Positions 34,098-43,700 of a stretch of DNA of 64,000 bases are shown here, piece after piece; positions within the stretch are counted from its first letter, which is position 1, and each line of letters opens with the position of its first letter. Below the pieces are notes generated by a model. It saw only the letters and a program-made list of their open reading frames with translations. It did no database searches and was not told the origin of the DNA. The position numbers were made by a program, and so were the translations under genes. This stretch comes from Streptomyces sp. S3(2020) (GTDB lineage Bacteria; Actinomycetota; Actinomycetes; Streptomycetales; Streptomycetaceae). The DNA is taken from the NCBI RefSeq assembly GCF_013044505.1, contig NZ_JABERD010000001.1, forward strand, positions 1 through 64,000. Direction: 5' to 3'.

Positions 34098-35537
34098 ATG
34101 ACCATTGAGGTCACGCATGAGCAACTGGATGTGGAACAAAGGACTCCACGAGGTCGCCGAAGACCTTGGGAAAAGAAGTACCGGATAGTCCTGCTGGTCG
34201 CGGACGGCCTCGCGGCTGTCGTCGCGGCCCTGGTGATCCACGCGGTGTACGGCCGCTGGGCGGTGGCCCTGGTGCTGCCCCCGGTGTGGCTCGCGGCCAT
34301 GGTGGCCCACCGTTCCTACGACCGCAGGGCGTTGGGGCTGGGGACCGAGGAGTACCGGCGGGTGCTCCGGGGCGCTGTCGCACTGCCGGCGCTGGCCGCC
34401 GTCGCGCACTGGACCTTCACCCACGACCCGGGCCTTTTCCATGACATGACCATGGCCGCAGTGCCGGCCGCCGCCCTCGCCCTGCTGGTCCGCTACACGC
34501 TGCGCCGCAGACTGCACCGGCGATGGGCCCGGGAACGGGGCGGCAGCGCGACGCTCCTGGTCGGTCCGTCACGCGGCGTCGTGGAGCTGGTCGCCGTGCT
34601 GCGGCGCGGCGGAGCCCAGGAGCTGCAGGCGGCCGGGGTGTGTCTGAGCGATCCGCAGAACGCGGCGGAGATCCGCAGGCTGGGGCTCCCGGTGCTCGGC
34701 GGTGTCGACACCATGGACGACGTCATCCGCGCCCTGGGGATCGGCACCGTGGTGGTGCTGCCCGCCCCCGAGTACGACGCCTCCGTCCTGCGCCGCATCT
34801 CCTGGACGGCGGCCGTGCAGGGCGTCGACTTCCTGCTGGCCCCCGTGCTGGCCGACGTGTCCGACGCCCGGCTGACCGTGCGGCCCACCAACGGGGTGCC
34901 GCTGATGCGGATCCAGGCGCCCAACTTCTCCCGGGTCTCCCGCCTGCCCAAGGAACTCCTGGACCGCTCGCTCGCGGCGCTGCTCCTGTGCCTCCTCGCC
35001 CTGCCCATGCTGGCGATCGCCCTGATCGTCCGCCTCGACAGCTCCGGCCCCGCACTCTTCAGACAACAGCGGGTGGGCCGGTTCGGCGATCACTTCACCA
35101 TGTTCAAGTTCCGCACGATGCGCCCCGACTCGGAGGCGCTGCGGGCCGAGCTGGAGCACCTCAACGAGAACAGCGACGGCCTGCTGTTCAAGGTGAAGGA
35201 GGACCCGCGGATCACCCGGGTCGGCTCCTTCCTGCGCCGCACCTCGCTCGACGAACTGCCGCAGCTGCTCAATGTGATCGGCGGCCACATGTCGCTCGTC
35301 GGCCCCCGCCCCTCCCTGCCCGAGGAGGTGGAGGAGTACCCGTCGGAGGTCAAGCGGCGGTTGCTCGTGAAGCCCGGCCTCACCGGGCTGTGGCAGGTGA
35401 GCGGCCGCTCCGACCTGCCCTGGGAAGAGGCGGTCCGGCTCGATCTCGGATACGTGGACAACTGGTCGATGGGCCTTGACCTGTCGATCCTGGCGCGCAC
35501 CGGATCCGCGGTGGTGCGCGGAACGGGGGCCTACTGA
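34098..35537 (+). CDS. Polyprenyl glycosylphosphotransferase (WbaP/CpsE/WcaJ type)
   Basis: A 479-residue initiating enzyme that moves a sugar-1-phosphate from a nucleotide sugar to undecaprenyl phosphate, starting repeat-unit assembly. Four N-terminal membrane segments (about 30-130) precede a CoA-binding-like domain (about 150-260) and a re-entrant helix near 290. The catalytic Bac_transf domain follows ([32 protein letters not shown] with the Asp-Glu pair, [27 protein letters not shown]). ATG 34098 has a G-rich ribosome-binding site. First gene of the main operon; the next gene's ATG overlaps its TGA. Confidence 0.92.
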   Translation: MTIEVTHEQLDVEQRTPRGRRRPWEKKYRIVLLVADGLAAVVAALVIHAVYGRWAVALVLPPVWLAAMVAHRSYDRRALGLGTEEYRRVLRGAVALPALAAVAHWTFTHDPGLFHDMTMAAVPAAALALLVRYTLRRRLHRRWARERGGSATLLVGPSRGVVELVAVLRRGGAQELQAAGVCLSDPQNAAEIRRLGLPVLGGVDTMDDVIRALGIGTVVVLPAPEYDASVLRRISWTAAVQGVDFLLAPVLADVSDARLTVRPTNGVPLMRIQAPNFSRVSRLPKELLDRSLAALLLCLLALPMLAIALIVRLDSSGPALFRQQRVGRFGDHFTMFKFRTMRPDSEALRAELEHLNENSDGLLFKVKEDPRITRVGSFLRRTSLDELPQLLNVIGGHMSLVGPRPSLPEEVEEYPSEVKRRLLVKPGLTGLWQVSGRSDLPWEEAVRLDLGYVDNWSMGLDLSILARTGSAVVRGTGAY

Positions 35538-36616
35538 TGGACCGGAAGAAGAGGGACCAAGTGACCGAGACCGCGGAGCCGTTGGGAGTCGCAGTCGTCG
35601 GGGCCGGCTACTGGGGCCCCAACCTCGTCCGCAACTTCCAGGCCAGCGAACGCTTCAGGCTGCGCTGGCTGTGCGACCTCGACGTGGCGCGCGCCCAGCG
35701 CGTGCTCGGCGGTTACTCGACGGTCCAGCCGACCGCGGACTACGCGGCCGTCCTCGCCGACCCCTCCGTCGACGCCGTCGCCGTGGCCACGCCCGCCGGC
35801 ACCCACCTCGACATCGCCCTGGCCGCCCTGCGGGCCGGAAAGCACGTCCTCGTGGAGAAGCCCCTCGCGGCGACCTACGCCGACGGGCTGCGTCTGGTGA
35901 CCGAGGCGGAGGAGCGCGGCCTCACCCTCATGTGCGACCACACCTACTGCTACACACCCGCGGTGGGCCGCATCAGGGAACTGGTCCGCTCCGGCGAACT
36001 CGGCGAGATCCACTTCGTCGACTCGGTCCGGATCAACCTGGGGCTGGTCCAGAAGGACATCGACGTCCTGTGGGACCTGGCACCGCACGACCTGTCGATC
36101 CTGGACTTCATCCTCCCCGACACCGTCGAGCCGGTCGCCGTCGCCGCCCACGGGGCCGACCCGATCGGCGCCGGACAGGCCTGTGTCGCCTATCTGACGC
36201 TCACGCTCAGCACGGGCGCCATCGCCCACGTGCACGTCAACTGGCTGTCGCCGACCAAGGTGCGGACCACCATGGTGGGCGGCTCCAAGCGCACCCTCGT
36301 CTGGGACGACCTCAACCCCGCCCAGCGCGTGGCGATCTTCGACCGGGGCGTGGACCTGGCCTCGCCCCAGGAGATCGGCGCGGACGAACGCCGGGACATG
36401 CTCATCTCGTACCGCTCCGGCGACATGGTCGCGCCCGCCATCGGCGAGAAGGAGGCGCTGCGCAGCATGGTCGACGAGTTCGGTGACGCCATCCGGCAGC
36501 GCCGGGCGCCGCTGACCGACGGCCGGGCGGGCCTCAGGGTGCTGGACATCCTCGAAGCGGCCTCCCGGAGCCTGGAGTTCAGGGGCGCGGTCGTCGGCCT
36601 GCGCACCGGCCACTGA
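35537..36616 (+). CDS. Gfo/Idh/MocA oxidoreductase, WbpB/WlbA-like
   Basis: A 359-residue NAD(P)-dependent sugar oxidoreductase. The Rossmann motif is VAVVGAGYWGPNLVRNF, with AVATPAGTHLDIALAAL, HVLVEKPLA as the signature Lys-Pro, and DLAPHDLSILDFIL carrying a putative catalytic His. WbpB/WlbA-type enzymes oxidise C3 of UDP-N-acetylglucosaminuronate so that an aminotransferase can act. With DegT, hexapeptide acetyltransferase and WecC-like genes in the locus, that role is the best inference. ATG 35537 overlaps the previous stop; a GTG nine codons later is an alternative. Confidence 0.85.
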   Translation: MDRKKRDQVTETAEPLGVAVVGAGYWGPNLVRNFQASERFRLRWLCDLDVARAQRVLGGYSTVQPTADYAAVLADPSVDAVAVATPAGTHLDIALAALRAGKHVLVEKPLAATYADGLRLVTEAEERGLTLMCDHTYCYTPAVGRIRELVRSGELGEIHFVDSVRINLGLVQKDIDVLWDLAPHDLSILDFILPDTVEPVAVAAHGADPIGAGQACVAYLTLTLSTGAIAHVHVNWLSPTKVRTTMVGGSKRTLVWDDLNPAQRVAIFDRGVDLASPQEIGADERRDMLISYRSGDMVAPAIGEKEALRSMVDEFGDAIRQRRAPLTDGRAGLRVLDILEAASRSLEFRGAVVGLRTGH

Positions 36617-36624
36617 CCGTTCGC

Positions 36625-36682
36625 ACCGAGACGTCCACCGCGACGTCCACCGAGACGTTCACTGAGAAGTCCGCTGAGAAGG
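36625..36682 (+). repeat. 12-bp tandem repeat before the epimerase gene
   Basis: Almost five copies of a 12-mer, ACCGAGACGTCC, start at 36625, 36637, 36649, 36661 and 36673 with increasing divergence to the right. They are in frame with the epimerase gene and would read TETSTATSTETFTEKSAEK if translated, but no ATG, GTG or TTG opens that extension. Confidence 0.7.
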
Positions 36683-36690
36683 AAGTGCAG

Positions 36691-37665
36691 TTGAGCAGCG
36701 TACGAGGCAAGAAGATCCTGGTCACCGGGGGAGCGGGCACCATCGGCTCCAACCTCGTCGACCTCCTGGCCGAAGGCGGCGCCCGCGAGATCGTGGTGCT
36801 GGACAACTTCGTGCGCGGACGGCGGGCCAACCTCGCCCGGGCCCTGCCCAGCGGTGTCGTGGACGTCGTCGAGGGCGACGTCCGGGACATCGACACCGTG
36901 AAGAAGGTCACCGAGGGCGCCGACCTGGTGTTCCACCTCGCCGCGATCCGCATCACCCAGTGCGCCGAGGAGCCGCGGCTCGCCAACGAGGTGCTGGTCG
37001 ACGGCACGTTCAACGTCCTGGAGGCGGCGGCCGCGGCCGGCGTGACCAAGGTCGTCGCCTCGTCCTCGGCGTCCGTCTACGGCATGGCCGAGGCCTTCCC
37101 GACGACCGAGCGCCACCACGCGTACAACAACGACACGTTCTACGGCGCGGCCAAGGCCTTCAACGAGGGAATGCTGCGCAGCTTCCACGCCATGTACGGC
37201 CTCGACTACGTGGCGCTGCGCTACTTCAACGTCTACGGCCCCCGGATGGACATCCACGGCCTCTACACCGAGGTGCTCATCCGCTGGATGGAGCGCATCG
37301 AGGCGGGCGAGCCGCCGCTGATCCTCGGCGACGGCACCCAGACCATGGACTTCGTCGACGTCCGCGACATCGCCAGGGCCAATGTGCTGGCCGCCGAGTC
37401 GGACCTCACCGACGAGGTGTTCAACGTCGCGTCCGGCACCGAGACTTCGCTGCGCGAACTCGCCGACGGCCTCCTGGAGGCGATGGGCGCGTCCGGTCTG
37501 GAGCCGGTCCACGGGCCCGCCCGCGCGGTCAACGGGGTCAGCCGCCGGCTCGCGGACACCTCGCGGGCCGCCGAGCGGCTCGGGTTCACGGCGCGGATCG
37601 ATCTGCGTACCGGGCTCAAGGACCTGGTGGAGTGGTGGCGTTCGGAGCGGGAGGCGGCCAAGTGA
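36691..37665 (+). CDS. NAD-dependent NDP-sugar epimerase/dehydratase (extended SDR)
   Basis: A 324-residue extended short-chain dehydrogenase. It shows the cofactor motif VTGGAGTIGSN, VFHLAAIR, and catalytic Ser plus Tyr151/Lys155 (SSSASVYG, FYGAAKAFNEGM). It resembles GalE/WbpP-like 4-epimerases and NDP-sugar dehydratases; the exact reaction is not decidable by eye. TTG 36691 is preferred because AAGGAAG lies at correct spacing, while GTG 36685 has that element against it. Upstream in-frame sequence is a 12-bp tandem repeat. The stop overlaps the next GTG by 4 bp. Confidence 0.86.
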   Translation: MSSVRGKKILVTGGAGTIGSNLVDLLAEGGAREIVVLDNFVRGRRANLARALPSGVVDVVEGDVRDIDTVKKVTEGADLVFHLAAIRITQCAEEPRLANEVLVDGTFNVLEAAAAAGVTKVVASSSASVYGMAEAFPTTERHHAYNNDTFYGAAKAFNEGMLRSFHAMYGLDYVALRYFNVYGPRMDIHGLYTEVLIRWMERIEAGEPPLILGDGTQTMDFVDVRDIARANVLAAESDLTDEVFNVASGTETSLRELADGLLEAMGASGLEPVHGPARAVNGVSRRLADTSRAAERLGFTARIDLRTGLKDLVEWWRSEREAAK

Positions 37666-38831
37666 GCACCGACCGCATCCCGGTGATGATCCCCTGGCTC
37701 GGCGAGGAGGAGGCCAGGGCCGCCTCCGACGCGGTGCTGTCCGGATGGGTCGCCCAGGGACCCAGGGTCGCCGAGTTCGAGCGGGCCTTCGCGGAGCGGG
37801 TGGGCGCCGAGCACGCCGTCGCGGTCAGCTCCTGCACCACCGCCCTGCACCTGTCGCTCGTCGCGCTCGGCCTCGGCCCCGGCGACGAGGTCGTGGTGCC
37901 CTCGCTGTCGTTCATCGCCACCGCCAACGCCGTACGGTACGTCGGCGCCGAGCCGGTGTTCGCGGACGTCGACCTGGCCACCGGCAACCTCACCCCGGCC
38001 ACCGTCGAAGCGGTCCGCACCCCTCGTACGAAGGCCGTCCTCGCCGTCCACCAGGGCGGCGTACCCGCCGATGTGCACTCCCTGCGCGCCGCCTGCGCCG
38101 AGTGGGACCTGCCTTTGGTCGAGGACGCGGCCTGCGCCATCGGCTCCACCGTCGGCGGCAAGCCCGTCGGACACGGCGCGCTGATCGCCGCGTGGTCCTT
38201 CCACCCCCGCAAGCTCGTCACCACCGGCGAGGGCGGCATGGTCACCACGGACGACGCCGAGTGGGCGGCACGGCTGCGCCGGCTGCGCGAGCACGGCATG
38301 AACGCCTCCGCGGCGGACCGCCACGCGAGCGACAAGCCGGTCCTGGAAAGCTACCTGGAAGTCGGCTTCAACTACCGGATGACCGACGTCCAGGCCGCGA
38401 TCGGCCTGGTCCAGCTCGGCAAACTCGACGCGATGATCGCGCGCCGCCGCGAACTGGCGGCCCGCTACGACGCGTTGCTGCGGGACGTCCCCGGCCTCAC
38501 CCCGGTACGCGATCCCGCGCACGGGCAGAGCAACTTCCAGTCCTACTGGGTGCTGCTGGACGGCGACTTCCCTCTCGGCCGGGACGATCTGCTCGCCGCG
38601 CTCGCCGCGGCCGGTGTCTCCGCCCGGCGCGGGATCATGGCCTCGCATCTCGAACCCGCCTACGCGGACCACCCCGGCGCGCCGCTGCCGGTCACCGAGC
38701 GGATCACCCGGGACTCGCTGATCCTGCCGCTGTTCCACACCATGACCGAGGACCAGCAGGACCGCGTCGTGGCCGCCCTGCGCGAACAGGCCCAGCACGA
38801 TCAGGCCCCGCGCGAACAGGCCCGAGGATGA
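37662..38831 (+). CDS. DegT/DnrJ/EryC1-family sugar aminotransferase (first copy)
   Basis: A 389-residue PLP enzyme. GWVAQGPRVAEFERAFAERV opens the fold, VSSCTTALHLSL binds the phosphate, VEDAACAIGS holds the ring-stacking Asp, and SFHPRKLVTTGEGG contains the PLP Lys184. It is of the ArnB/PglE/LegC style acting on 4-keto sugars, and it is directly coupled to a PglD/NeuD-type acetyltransferase. Together they probably make an N-acetylated 4-amino sugar. The Glu/Gln/Arg-rich C-terminal tail is unusual. GTG start overlaps the epimerase stop. Confidence 0.9.
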   Translation: MSTDRIPVMIPWLGEEEARAASDAVLSGWVAQGPRVAEFERAFAERVGAEHAVAVSSCTTALHLSLVALGLGPGDEVVVPSLSFIATANAVRYVGAEPVFADVDLATGNLTPATVEAVRTPRTKAVLAVHQGGVPADVHSLRAACAEWDLPLVEDAACAIGSTVGGKPVGHGALIAAWSFHPRKLVTTGEGGMVTTDDAEWAARLRRLREHGMNASAADRHASDKPVLESYLEVGFNYRMTDVQAAIGLVQLGKLDAMIARRRELAARYDALLRDVPGLTPVRDPAHGQSNFQSYWVLLDGDFPLGRDDLLAALAAAGVSARRGIMASHLEPAYADHPGAPLPVTERITRDSLILPLFHTMTEDQQDRVVAALREQAQHDQAPREQARG

Positions 38832-39517
38832 ACGGACTCGTCATCATCGGCGCGGGCGGCTTCGCCCGGGAGACCGCACAGGCCGTACACGACGCGGGCG
38901 ACCTCAAGCTGCTCGGACACCTCGACGACAACCCCGCCCTGTACGGCACGGAAGTCGACGGGGTCCCGGTCCTCGGCGGCTGCGACCTGGTTCACGACCT
39001 GCCCGAGGCCCGCGTGGTGATCTGTGTGGGCAACCCCCGGGACTACGCGGCCCGCGCCCGGCTGGTCCGCCGGCTAGGCCTGCCCACGGACCGCTACGCC
39101 ACCGTGATGCATCCGACGGCGGTGGTGTCGGCGACCTCCGAGGTCGGCCCCGGCTCGGTCCTGCTCGCGCACTGCGTCCTCACCGCCGCCGTCAGGGTGG
39201 GCGCGCAGGTCGCGGTGATGCCGCACGTGGTCCTCACCCATGACGACGTGGTCGAGGACTACGCCACCATCACCTCCGGAGTCCGTCTCGGCGGGGGCGT
39301 ACGGCTGGAACAGGGCGCCTACGTCGGCTCCGGGGCCCTGGTCAGGGAGGGCACGACGGTCGGTGCCTGGTCCCAGATCGGGATGGGGAGCGGTGTGCTC
39401 GGCGACGTTCCGCCGGGCGAGGTCTGGGTGGGGAACCCGGCCCGACGACTGCGCGCGGCGGGCGCGCCCGCGCTCGACGAACTCGCGAAGCGAACAGAAC
39501 AGTGGGGGGACCGCTGA
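38828..39517 (+). CDS. NeuD/PglD-type sugar acetyltransferase (hexapeptide repeats)
   Basis: A 229-residue protein. The N-terminal half is a Rossmann-like PglB-N domain (LVIIGAGGFARETAQAV, LGHLDDNP, VVICVGNPRDYAARA). The C-terminal half is a left-handed beta-helix of hexapeptide repeats (HPTAVVSATSEVGPGSVLLA, VAVMPHVVLTHDDVVEDYAT, GAYVGSGALVREGTTVGAWS). PglD N-acetylates UDP-4-amino sugars and NeuD O-acetylates sialic acid; pairing with the preceding aminotransferase favours the former. ATG overlaps the aminotransferase stop by 4 bp. Confidence 0.89.
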   Translation: MNGLVIIGAGGFARETAQAVHDAGDLKLLGHLDDNPALYGTEVDGVPVLGGCDLVHDLPEARVVICVGNPRDYAARARLVRRLGLPTDRYATVMHPTAVVSATSEVGPGSVLLAHCVLTAAVRVGAQVAVMPHVVLTHDDVVEDYATITSGVRLGGGVRLEQGAYVGSGALVREGTTVGAWSQIGMGSGVLGDVPPGEVWVGNPARRLRAAGAPALDELAKRTEQWGDR

Positions 39518-39518
39518 C

Positions 39519-40637
39519 ATGAACCACATTCCGCTGGTGGACCTCAAAGCGGCCCACGAGGAGGTCGCCGACGAGGTACGGGCCGGATTCGAACGGGTCC
39601 TGGCGAACACCGCGTTCGTCGGCGGCGACGAGGTCCGCCACTTCGAGCGCGAATACGCCGAGTTCGGCTCGGTCGCCCACTGCGTGGGCGTCGCCAACGG
39701 CACCGACGCCCTCGAACTCGCCCTGCGCGCAAGCGGAGTCGGGCCCGGCGACGAGGTCGTCGTACCCGCCAACACCTTCATCGCCACCGCCGGCGCGGTG
39801 GCCAGGACCGGTGCGACACCCGTCCTCGCGGACTGCCGGCCCGACACCTATCTGCTCGACCCCCAGGCGGCGCTGGACGCGGTCGGCCCGGCCACCCGCG
39901 CGGTGGTACCCGTGCACCTCTACGGGCAGATGGCCGACGTGACGGCCCTGTCCGGCCGGCTCCCCGACCGCGTACGGATCGTCGAGGACGCCGCCCAGTG
40001 CCAGGGCGCCACCCGCGACGGCCGCGCGCCGGGCAGCGGGGGGATCGCCTCCACCAGCTTCTACCCGGGCAAGAACCTGGGCGCCTACGGCGACGCGGGC
40101 GCCGTGCTGACCGACGACGCGGAACAGGCCGACCTGATGCGCGCGATCGCCAACCACGGCGGCGTCGCCAAGTACCGCCACGACGTGCCCGGGTTCAACA
40201 GCCGGCTCGACGGGCTCCAGGCCGTCGTCCTGCGCGCGAAGCTGGCCCGCCTCGCGGACGGCAACGCGGCCCGCCGGGCGGCCGCCGCCCGCTACGGCAC
40301 GCTGCTGGCCGACCTCGCGGCCGGCGGCCAGGTCGTGCTCCCGACGACGGACACCGGCAACGTCCACGTCTGGCACCTGTACGTCGTCCAGATCGCCGGC
40401 GCCGACCGCGACGACATCGTCGGCAAGCTCAACGCCGAGGGCATCGGTGCCGGAGTGCACTATCCCGCCCCGGTCCACCTCACACCGGCGTACCGCCATC
40501 TCGGCCACGCCCGGGGCGACTTCCCGCACGCCGAGCACACGGCGGACCGGATCCTGTCGCTTCCGCTCCACCCGCACCTCACCCCCGACCAGCAGCAACG
40601 AGTCGTGGACACCCTCGCCCACGCACTGCGCGGCTGA
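39519..40637 (+). CDS. DegT/DnrJ-family aminotransferase, WbpE-like (second copy)
   Basis: A 372-residue PLP enzyme. IPLVDLKAAHEEVADEV, VGVANGTDALELAL, VEDAAQCQGA and SFYPGKNLGAYGDAG (PLP Lys185), ending AGVHYPAPVHLTPAY and LSLPLHPHL. These features match WbpE/QdtB-type 3-aminotransferases better than the first DegT copy does. With the WbpB-like and WbpD-like enzymes it would place an amino group on C3 of a UDP-uronate. It starts 1 bp after the acetyltransferase stop. Confidence 0.9.
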   Translation: MNHIPLVDLKAAHEEVADEVRAGFERVLANTAFVGGDEVRHFEREYAEFGSVAHCVGVANGTDALELALRASGVGPGDEVVVPANTFIATAGAVARTGATPVLADCRPDTYLLDPQAALDAVGPATRAVVPVHLYGQMADVTALSGRLPDRVRIVEDAAQCQGATRDGRAPGSGGIASTSFYPGKNLGAYGDAGAVLTDDAEQADLMRAIANHGGVAKYRHDVPGFNSRLDGLQAVVLRAKLARLADGNAARRAAAARYGTLLADLAAGGQVVLPTTDTGNVHVWHLYVVQIAGADRDDIVGKLNAEGIGAGVHYPAPVHLTPAYRHLGHARGDFPHAEHTADRILSLPLHPHLTPDQQQRVVDTLAHALRG

Positions 40638-40706
40638 CCGGTCCCCGAAACACGCTCCACCCCCACGACACGGGGCGCTCCTGCACAGCACCGCTGAGAG
40701 GTACAC

Positions 40707-43700
40707 ATGAACAGATGGGGCAGACGGCTCCGGGGCGGGCGCCTCGCCGTCGCAGCAGCATTGATATGGGCGGTGCTCCCACAGGCCGTACCCGCCCAGG
40801 CGGCGTCCGATCCCTGCGGAACGGGCTCCAACGCGATCGTCTGCGAGAACTCCAAGACGGGCAGCCCGATGTCCGACTGGTACTCGCCCAACTCCTACGG
40901 TGACATCAAGGGGTTCACCACCAAGGAGAGCGTTCAGGCCGGTGACACCGTCCAGTTCAAGATCCAGTCGCCGGTCACCTACCGCGTGGAGATCTACCGA
41001 CTGGGCTGGTACGGCGGCGACGGCGCGCGCCTGATGTCGACCGCGACGCAGGCGGCCACCACCTACCCGGCCAACTTCACGACGAATCCCGCCAGTTGCA
41101 CCACCAAGGCCAGCACCGGCCTGGTCGACTGCGGCAACTGGCCCGTGACCGTGAACTGGACCGTGCCCAGCGACGCCGTGTCCGGTCTGTACATCGCGAA
41201 CCTGACGCAGACGGACGGCGACGGCCTGATGCCGTACCCGTTCGTCGTCCGCAAGGACTCCAGCACCTCCGACATCGTCGTGCAGACCAGCGACCAGACC
41301 TGGCAGGCCTACAACGACTACGGCGGCCAGGACCTCTACGGAGGCACCGGGCCCGCGCCGGACGGCCGCGCCTACGAGGTCAGTTACAACCGGCCGCTGG
41401 ACATCGGCGGCGACAACGGCATCTACGGCTCCGAGTTCATGATGCTGTCCTGGCTGGAACGCAACGGCTACGACGTCAGCTATCTGTCCGGCGTGGACGT
41501 GTCGACCCATGGCGACACCCTGCTGGAGAACCACGACGTCTACCTGTCCTCGGGACATGACGAGTACTGGACGCAGAGCCAGTACGACAACGTCCTGGCG
41601 GCCCGCAAAGCCGGAGTGCGGCAGGCCTACTTCAGCGGCAACGAGGTCTTCTGGAAGACCCGGCTCACCCCGAGCATCGACGGCACCAGCACCTCGAACC
41701 GCACCCTGACCTGCTACAAGATGACCAAGATGGTGCAGGGCAACGGCATCGCCGACCCCAGCGGCCAGTGGACCGGCACCTGGATGGACCCGACCAGCAC
41801 CCAGTACGGCATGGACTACCAGCCGCCGAACATCCTCACCGGCTCCATGTTCACGGTGAACGGCTACCGCGCCGACGCGATCACGGTCCCCGGCTCGTAC
41901 GGCAAGAACCGGCTGTGGCGCAACACCTCCATCGCGAACCTCACGTCGAGCCAGACCGCCACGTTCCCGACGGGCACCCTCGGCTACGAGTGGGACAGCG
42001 ACATCGTCAACAGCACCAGGCCCGCCGGCGCGATCCACCTGTCGTCCACGACGGTGGACATCGACGACGGCAAGTACCGCCTGGACTGGGGCAACATGTA
42101 CGGCAACGGGACGGCGACGCACAACCTCGTCGAGTTCCGCGACCAGGACTCCGGCGCCCTCGTGTTCGGGGCGGGCACCGTGCAGTGGTCGTGGGGTCTG
42201 ACCAACCTGCCGACGTACGACCCCGACGACGTGGTGGTCACCGAGGACGCCCGCATGCAGCAGGCGACGGTGAACGTCCTCGCCGACATGGGCGTCCAGC
42301 CGCAGACCCTCCAGAGCAACCTCAGCTCGGCCACGGCCTCCACCGACACCACCGGGCCGACCATCACCGTGTCCAGCCCGGCCTCCGGAGTCACCGTGCC
42401 GGCCCTGAAGCCGGTCACCATCTCCGGCACCGCCAGTGACTCAGGCGGCGGAGTCGTGGCCCGCACCGAGGTCTCCACCGACGGCGGAACCACCTGGAAC
42501 GCCGCCACCGGACTGACGTCCTGGACCTACAGCTGGACACCGACCACACCGGGCAGCGCGTCGATCAAGGTGCGCGCGGTGGACGACAGCGTCAACATCG
42601 GCGCCGTCACCACCATCCCGCTGACCGTCGGCCCGCAGGCCTGCCCCTGCACCATCTGGCCGGCCACGGCGGTACCCGGCACTCTCAACGCGGGTGACGC
42701 CGGTCCGCTGGAGCTCGGCGTCAAGGTCCGTACCACGGTGGCCGGTTCGATCACCGGTATCCGTTTCTACAAGTCGCCCGCCAACACCGGCACCCACACC
42801 GGCAGCCTGTGGAGCGCCTCCGGCACCCGCCTGGCCACCGGCACCTTCACCAACGAGACGGCCTCCGGCTGGCAGCAGCTGAACTTCGCCACCCCGGTGA
42901 CCGTCAAGGCCAACACCACCTACGTCGCCTCGTACTTCGCCCCCAACGGCGGCTACTCCTACGACGGCGGCTACTTCTCCGGCGACTCCGCGGGCCTGGC
43001 CCCGCTCACCGCCCTGAAGTCCGGCACCGACGGCGGCAACGGCGTCTACAAGTACAGCTCCACCAGCGCGTTCCCGTCCTCGGCGTCCTCGGGCAGCAAC
43101 TACTGGGTGGACGTGGTGCTGGACACCGCGACGGCCAGTACGACCCCGCCCGTCGTCACCTCGACGTCCCCGACCTCGGGGGCCACCGGCGCGGCGATCA
43201 CGACACCGGTGTCGGCCGTCTTCGACCACGCCATCGACGGCGACACGCTGACGTTCACCGTGAAGGACCCCGGCGGCAACACCGTGCCGGGCGCCAAGAC
43301 GCTGCCCGCGTCGAACAAGGCGACCTTCACCCCGTCGACGGAACTGGAGCTGAACACCACGTACACCGCCTCGGTCCAGGCCGAGGACCTGTGGGGCAAC
43401 GCCATGACGGCCCCGGTGACGTGGAACTTCACCACCAGTTCCACACCGCCCGCGGTCACCTGCCCCTGCTCGCTGTGGAACACCTCCACCGTGCCGGCCA
43501 GGACCGCGGTGACCGACGACCCCAACTCCCTCGAACTGGGCACCCGCTTCCAGTCCTCGGCGAGCGGCTGGGTCACCGGCGTCACCTTCTACAAGGGCGC
43601 GACCAACACCGGCACCCACACGGGCAGCCTCTGGTCGGCCGGCGGGACGCTCCTGGCCTCCGGCACCTTCACCAGCGAGTCCGCCTCCGGCTGGCAGACG

